A stretch of DNA of 64,000 nt, from the NCBI RefSeq assembly GCF_016808095.1, contig NC_068973.1, positions 16,736,501 to 16,800,500 on the forward strand, given 5' to 3'. Below are positions 59,676-64,000 of this stretch, piece after piece. The stretch comes from Vigna angularis (taxonomy: Eukaryota; Streptophyta; Magnoliopsida; Fabales; Fabaceae). Each line of letters starts with the position of its first letter. The stretch's first letter is position 1. Under the pieces are notes generated by a model, which made no database searches, was not told where the DNA came from, and was given only the letters and a program-made list of their open reading frames with translations. A program made the position numbers and the translations under genes.

Positions 59676-60341
59676 TACTTCACGAAAGATGACTTTCTCT
59701 TCTGAACACTTCTTTAGACGCACCAAGGAGGAACCAGTTATTCCTCTGTCTCCGTAGTAACACTTCAACAGCTCCATAAACGAGAGTTTCTTTAGCCGAA
59801 CAAGAGCATGCAATTCTCAAGAGTTTCTTAGTTCTAGAGCATAAGGGAAGAGTTGTTGTTGAAGGAAAATGATAGTCTATTTATAGACTCAAGCAAAGAC
59901 TCTTCCATTTTTCGTTTTCTGCCTCTCTAACGCTTTTAATTGATTAACTAATCGATTAAATTGAGTGTAACGGCTAGAAAACTCCAACGGTCCAATTTAA
60001 TCGATTAATCTACGTGTTAATCGATTAGCTAATAGATTAAATTGTAGTTTAATCAATTATTTCAGAGGTAATTCGAGTTTTCAGTTTTTACTATGATTAA
60101 TCGATTAATTCTAGGTCTAATTGATTAATTCAATGTGTTTTTGACTCTGAACATAAAATTTATAATTCTAAGATATATTGAATCAAAACCACTAAGAACC
60201 TAAGTCTTAGAAACAAAATTACAATTATTACAAAAACTTTTCATTTGAATACAAGTCTTCAAAAGATCTTCTTGAATCTTGATTTCTCTTAACTTGATTT
60301 GGGCATCATCAAAACTTCATCTTCATCATTTTGCTAACAAA
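59676..60341. repeat. Older copia-LTR-like fragment, right of the copia insertion
   Basis: Continuation of 50380-50729. It carries its own palindromic TAATCGATTA-type words (59945, 59998, 60018, 60095 region) and a minus-strand gagtctataaatagac TATA-like word near 59880. The end at about 60341 (tttgctaaca) is a guess. Confidence 0.4.
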
Positions 60342-61749
60342 TGATTTTGCAGACTATTAGAGTTTCTTACTCTTTTATGTGAGTGAGACTGATTCTTCTA
60401 AGTTCTTGAGTGATTTAAAAACCCTATGTTGCCTCCCTTGGAAAGAGTGATTATTTCCTTCCAATTTTATTTGTCACTTTGTTTTTCTTTCTTCCTCCCA
60501 ATTTATAAAAACTCAATTCTATCTAGTTTATCTCATAGTCATAACTTGCATTTTACTTATCCAAAATAAGTGTTTATTGAGCCATAATTAAACTTCAGAA
60601 TGTGAGCTTTCACCTCGTTTTTGAAACACCCAAATTCGGAGTTTTATAACTTGAGATATTGACATTTTGAAAATTCAGTTCTCCATTTTTTACTATGTTT
60701 CGAAATTTCTCCCAAGGTTTTAATCCTAAAGATCCTCAATCAGTCCTTTTGTAAATGTGGTTCTCATCATTTAGTATCAGAGCTTTTATTCTAGGTTTGG
60801 AATGACGATGAAAACTTTCTATACAAGGTGTTTAATTGAAGGTCTTGTTTAGTTTATACGGTTATGGAAGTGCCAACAATGTTATGAGCCAAAGATTAGT
60901 GGAGAAACTCCACTTACCAACATGCTCTCATCTGAATCAAGCATGGATTAGATTCATTACAGGGTAATCTATGTAAGAAGTATTATGTGATATCGTTCCC
61001 ATGGACTCTTGTCATCTTCTTTTAGGATGGTCATGACTTTGTTTTAAAACATTCAATCTTAATGAATGCTCGCTTTATTTGAGGCATGAGGAACATAAAA
61101 TTAAGCTAAAATTTATGACACCAGGACAAGTCAGTAAGGATCTGTTGAGACAAAATCAAAATGTTCAGCAACTCATCATTGTCTAATGAAGAAGGATTTC
61201 ATAACATCTAAAGTCAAGAGCTAAAATAATGCTTTTTAGATCAAAATGTTTGATCTTTTTTATTCTAGTATAGTATTTTCAAGTAAACAATGAGACAAAT
61301 TAAAAGGCTCCAACCAATTCGATCAAGACCTTAATTAAAAGATAAACTAACTTTTTCATAATAAAAATTCAATTGATATATACATAACTTACCCAACCAA
61401 TAGACCTTGATATGATTAAGTATTTTATTCCATTTACGGAGATAAAATAAAAAAACGAGTTTCACTTGATTAGTTTTAGCAAGTAGGAGAATTGTAAATA
61501 AATTATTCAATTTATTAAAGTGTATTATCTTTAAAAGTTGGTGAAAATAAAAAAGATGAAAGTTAAAGAGAAATAGAGAAAATAAAGTAAGGATGGAAAC
61601 CTTCGAAACAAAGACAATGATAAACTGAAATGCCCATAAAAGAAAAGAAAATCACAAATAGAAACTGAAAAATATTTAAATTTGAACTTATAAAGAATTT
61701 ATTTTAAAAAAAGCATTGTCAAATTTAAAAATGTTAAAATAGAATGACT
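60342..61749. other. Intergenic repeat-derived sequence, no gene
   Basis: Only one landmark: tagtatcagagc at about 60774, one base from a Met-type PBS, hinting at remains of another LTR element. The rest is AT-rich and unassigned. Confidence 0.4.
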
Positions 61750-62373
61750 CAATTTCTCACACCAAAAGGGGGGTGAATTGGTGAACTGTAAACACAAAAG
61801 CTTTTAAAATCTTTTTCACAAAAATTGATGCCTTTATACTTTTCTTGAATTGAAAGGTAAAAGATTTTCAATGCAGCGGAAACTTAATCGAATAAGTACA
61901 GAAAGTAATCGATTGAATAAAAGAGAGTAGGGATCAGAAAATTCAAACACTGAGTGTTTATACCTGTTCGGCCAAGCCTACATCCAGTGTCCTTCCAACC
62001 ACGGGAAGCCAATGCATAATAAAGATCAAGGTTTTTACAACAAGGTTTTTATAGAGACCTCACGTCAAAAATATAGAACACCTATCTAACCCTCTAATTT
62101 AATATAGGCAGTCAACAACAAGACTGGAAGCAAGAATCCCCTCTTCTGCCGTCTAACCCCTTTAAGCCACCCTCAAAGTCAAGAACACACGTTCTTCTTC
62201 CTGTAATCACAACAAGGAACTCAAATCAATCTTCACGAGATTGCAGAATCTGATCACGCAATAACACCCAAGTGTGCATATTTGATCAGTCTTTGAAACG
62301 CAACAATCTTGCTCTTCAAGAAATCACAAGTTGTTGATCACCACGGTCAATCTTGTTTCTTGGAGATTTTTTA
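61750..62373. repeat. Second copia-LTR-like fragment
   Basis: accaaaaggggggtgaattgg and the following Gln/Asn-poor, non-coding composition resemble 50380-50729 in kind, not in close sequence. It ends where tgagtgcatatttatg begins. Confidence 0.35.
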
Positions 62374-64000
62374 TGAGTGCATATTTATGCCCACATTTAT
62401 CCTTTAAAAATAAATTTTTGATGAAATTCATCTGCTTGAATGATTGATTTAAAGAGGATTTGTGATGATTTGATATATTGTGTTTGGAATTAAAAGGGAC
62501 TTAAAAAGTGATTTTAATTGCATAAATTATTCTTGGAAATTCTTACGTTTATTTGTGCAACTGAAATTATAAGTTCTATTGGTCCAAATGGCAATTCAAG
62601 GCCCAAAATCAGGTTTTATTTGGAAAATAATGTATAGATGGGCCAAACAGACAGACTTTACCCTTGCACCTCCTAAAATCCCTACATACACTCCTATTTC
62701 TGAAATAGGCCAATAACCAAGCCCAAGCCCTAAGCCGTTTCTCCTACAGCTCCCTAATTTTCCTACTCCTACCCCTCCTAAACTAGACTCCACCAGATCA
62801 TGCCACATGGCAATCTAATACCCACACATCTGACCATCAAGAAGTTGCCATGTCATTAATCCTCTGCACACCAAATTAACCAATCAGTTGTTGCCACATA
62901 CCACCCTTGACATATCATCATCTTCTCCAAACAGAAAACCTAATTTCATCATCCTAACCTAACCCTAGCCACCATTGCCATGCTGTCATCATCACCATGC
63001 CGCAAGGCGCCGCCGCCGCAAACCCTAATGTCGCGTCGTCGCTATGAACCCTAGATCTGACCAACCACCTCATCGCCAGCGCCGTCGCACAACAACCACC
63101 GCCAACCACCAAGGTCGTCGCTTTCAAAACCCCCTAATCCGGCCACCACAGCGCCTCAACCATGGCAATTTCTCCCTCGCCATCATCACCTTCACCTTCC
63201 TTGCATACCATCCTTGCCAGAATCACAAGGTCGCGACACCAACATCACGAGAGCCTCCTCCATGTGCTGCTGCATGAATCATCGTCACCACAAGTCAGTA
63301 GCAAGGTCGTCGCCTAATACTGATCCACATCGCACAAGCCACTGCAACCTCCTCGCGCAGTTCACCTTCGCCAAACCTTAGCGTCGCTGCTCGAAAGTCA
63401 TGGCACGAGTCATCTTCTCCTTCATTCATCAGACTTGCAAACAAACCTAGAAACACAAAAATCGCCACCATCTCCATTCAAAAATTCTGGTGTGAGAGAA
63501 GCGGAGTTCCTTCAAGCAGGCGGCGCAGGCAAAGGCACAGGAGCTCCCTTTCCCCCCAATCTGAAACCCTAATTTTGGGTGGGAAAGGGGATGATGCATG
63601 TCAGTCCCTCATTGGGCGCAACCTCTCTAGTCAAAACTGGTCAACAAATTTGAATCTGGTCAAGGTTGGTCAAATAGGGGTTCTAATGCAATTTTTGGAA
63701 ATTTAGTTGGGGCTAAAGTGCAGATAGAGGAAATTTCAAGGCTTATGTGTAATTTTGGAAATTCAGAAAAGTTGAAAGATAAAATTCAGTTGTTGAATTA
63801 ATGTAATTTGGGAATATCAACAGAAAATATCTTCTAAATAATGTTATAATTATCTAAATCTTTTAGTTATTTGGAAGATATAAGATAAAAGATTCTATCA
63901 ACTGAATATTCAGAGTCCAAGCCCAATCAAGCCCTATATAAAGAGACCTAGGGGAGGCAGAAAAGGGGGACTTTACTTCATTCAATCATTCATTCACCAC
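62374..64000 (+). repeat. Probable LTR of another element, running off the window
   Basis: Possible start tgagtgcatatttatg at 62374. A GC-richer, gene-like patch (62990-63440, with gccgccgccgc) contains only short open frames. Near the right edge a clear core promoter (ctatataaag, 63934-63943) is followed by a leader-like segment. A U3 with a promoter fits an LTR better than a host gene, but the second half is not visible. Confidence 0.4.
63934..63943 (+). promoter_or_regulatory. TATA box
   Basis: ctatataaag, followed about 25-30 bases on by a C/T-rich cttcattcaatcattcattc start-like region at the window edge. Confidence 0.6.

Noticed and set aside
63044..63277. 77-codon frame in GC-rich DNA near the right edge
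   Set aside because: Pro/Arg/His/Thr-rich low-complexity translation upstream of a TATA box; more like U3 or leader sequence than a gene.

Overview
This 64 kb window looks like a transposon-rich, AT-rich stretch of a dicot nuclear genome. A legume is the most likely host, from the element families present (Athila-type Ty3/gypsy, Sirevirus-type Ty1/copia, and a CACTA element with CACTACTACAAAA ends); that is inference and no marker proves it. There are no bacterial-style operons. Only one host gene appears complete and intact: a ten-exon minus-strand gene at 43382-47755 for a predicted plastid protein with two SRPBCC (START/polyketide-cyclase-like) domains.

Layout. 1-620: 3' part of a broken leucine-rich-repeat receptor gene. 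About 2334-17832: remains of a CACTA (En/Spm) DNA transposon, with a Tnp2-type transposase pseudogene (2334-6024), a Ptta/En-Spm-type second gene with one nonsense codon (13080-14929), an unknown acidic open frame (15980-16632), and a right end with subterminal repeats and a terminal inverted repeat at 17820-17832. Between the two transposon genes lie a reverse-strand fragment of a TBL (trichome birefringence-like, PMR5/DUF231) acetyltransferase gene (12378-12935) and a complete, TSD-bounded LTR element without coding domains (6941-11841, TSD cttca) whose interior is built from GC-rich tandem repeats. 19141-26661: internally deleted Athila-like element, with gag, an integrase tail, an env-like frame and two LTRs, the right one truncated.

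28824-37950: minus-strand non-autonomous Ty3/gypsy element with a gag-like gene only. Its right LTR is interrupted by a 3.1 kb insertion with TG...CA ends and TSD ccttg (34745-37876), probably a solo LTR. 38.1-42.7 kb: dispersed repeat followed by a 1.2 kb unit present three times in tandem, each copy with a (TA)n tract. 43.4-47.8 kb: the host gene. 48.56-49.86 kb: an inverted relative of the 38 kb repeat. 50730-59675: almost full-length Sirevirus-type copia element (TSD tactt) with gag, pol and env-like frames, all decayed. It is inserted in older repeat DNA that looks like a copia LTR. 61.75-64 kb: another copia-LTR-like fragment, then a probable LTR that runs off the right edge.

The elements form nests (LTR element in CACTA; solo LTR in LTR; copia in older LTR). 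Most inferred disabling changes in their genes are C-to-T or G-to-A, as expected from deamination of methylated cytosine in silenced DNA. The strongest candidates for something new are the GC-rich repeat interior of the 6941-11841 element, the palindrome ATAATCGATTAT clustered both in the copia LTRs and just upstream of its env-like gene, and the CACTA element carrying host gene pieces.
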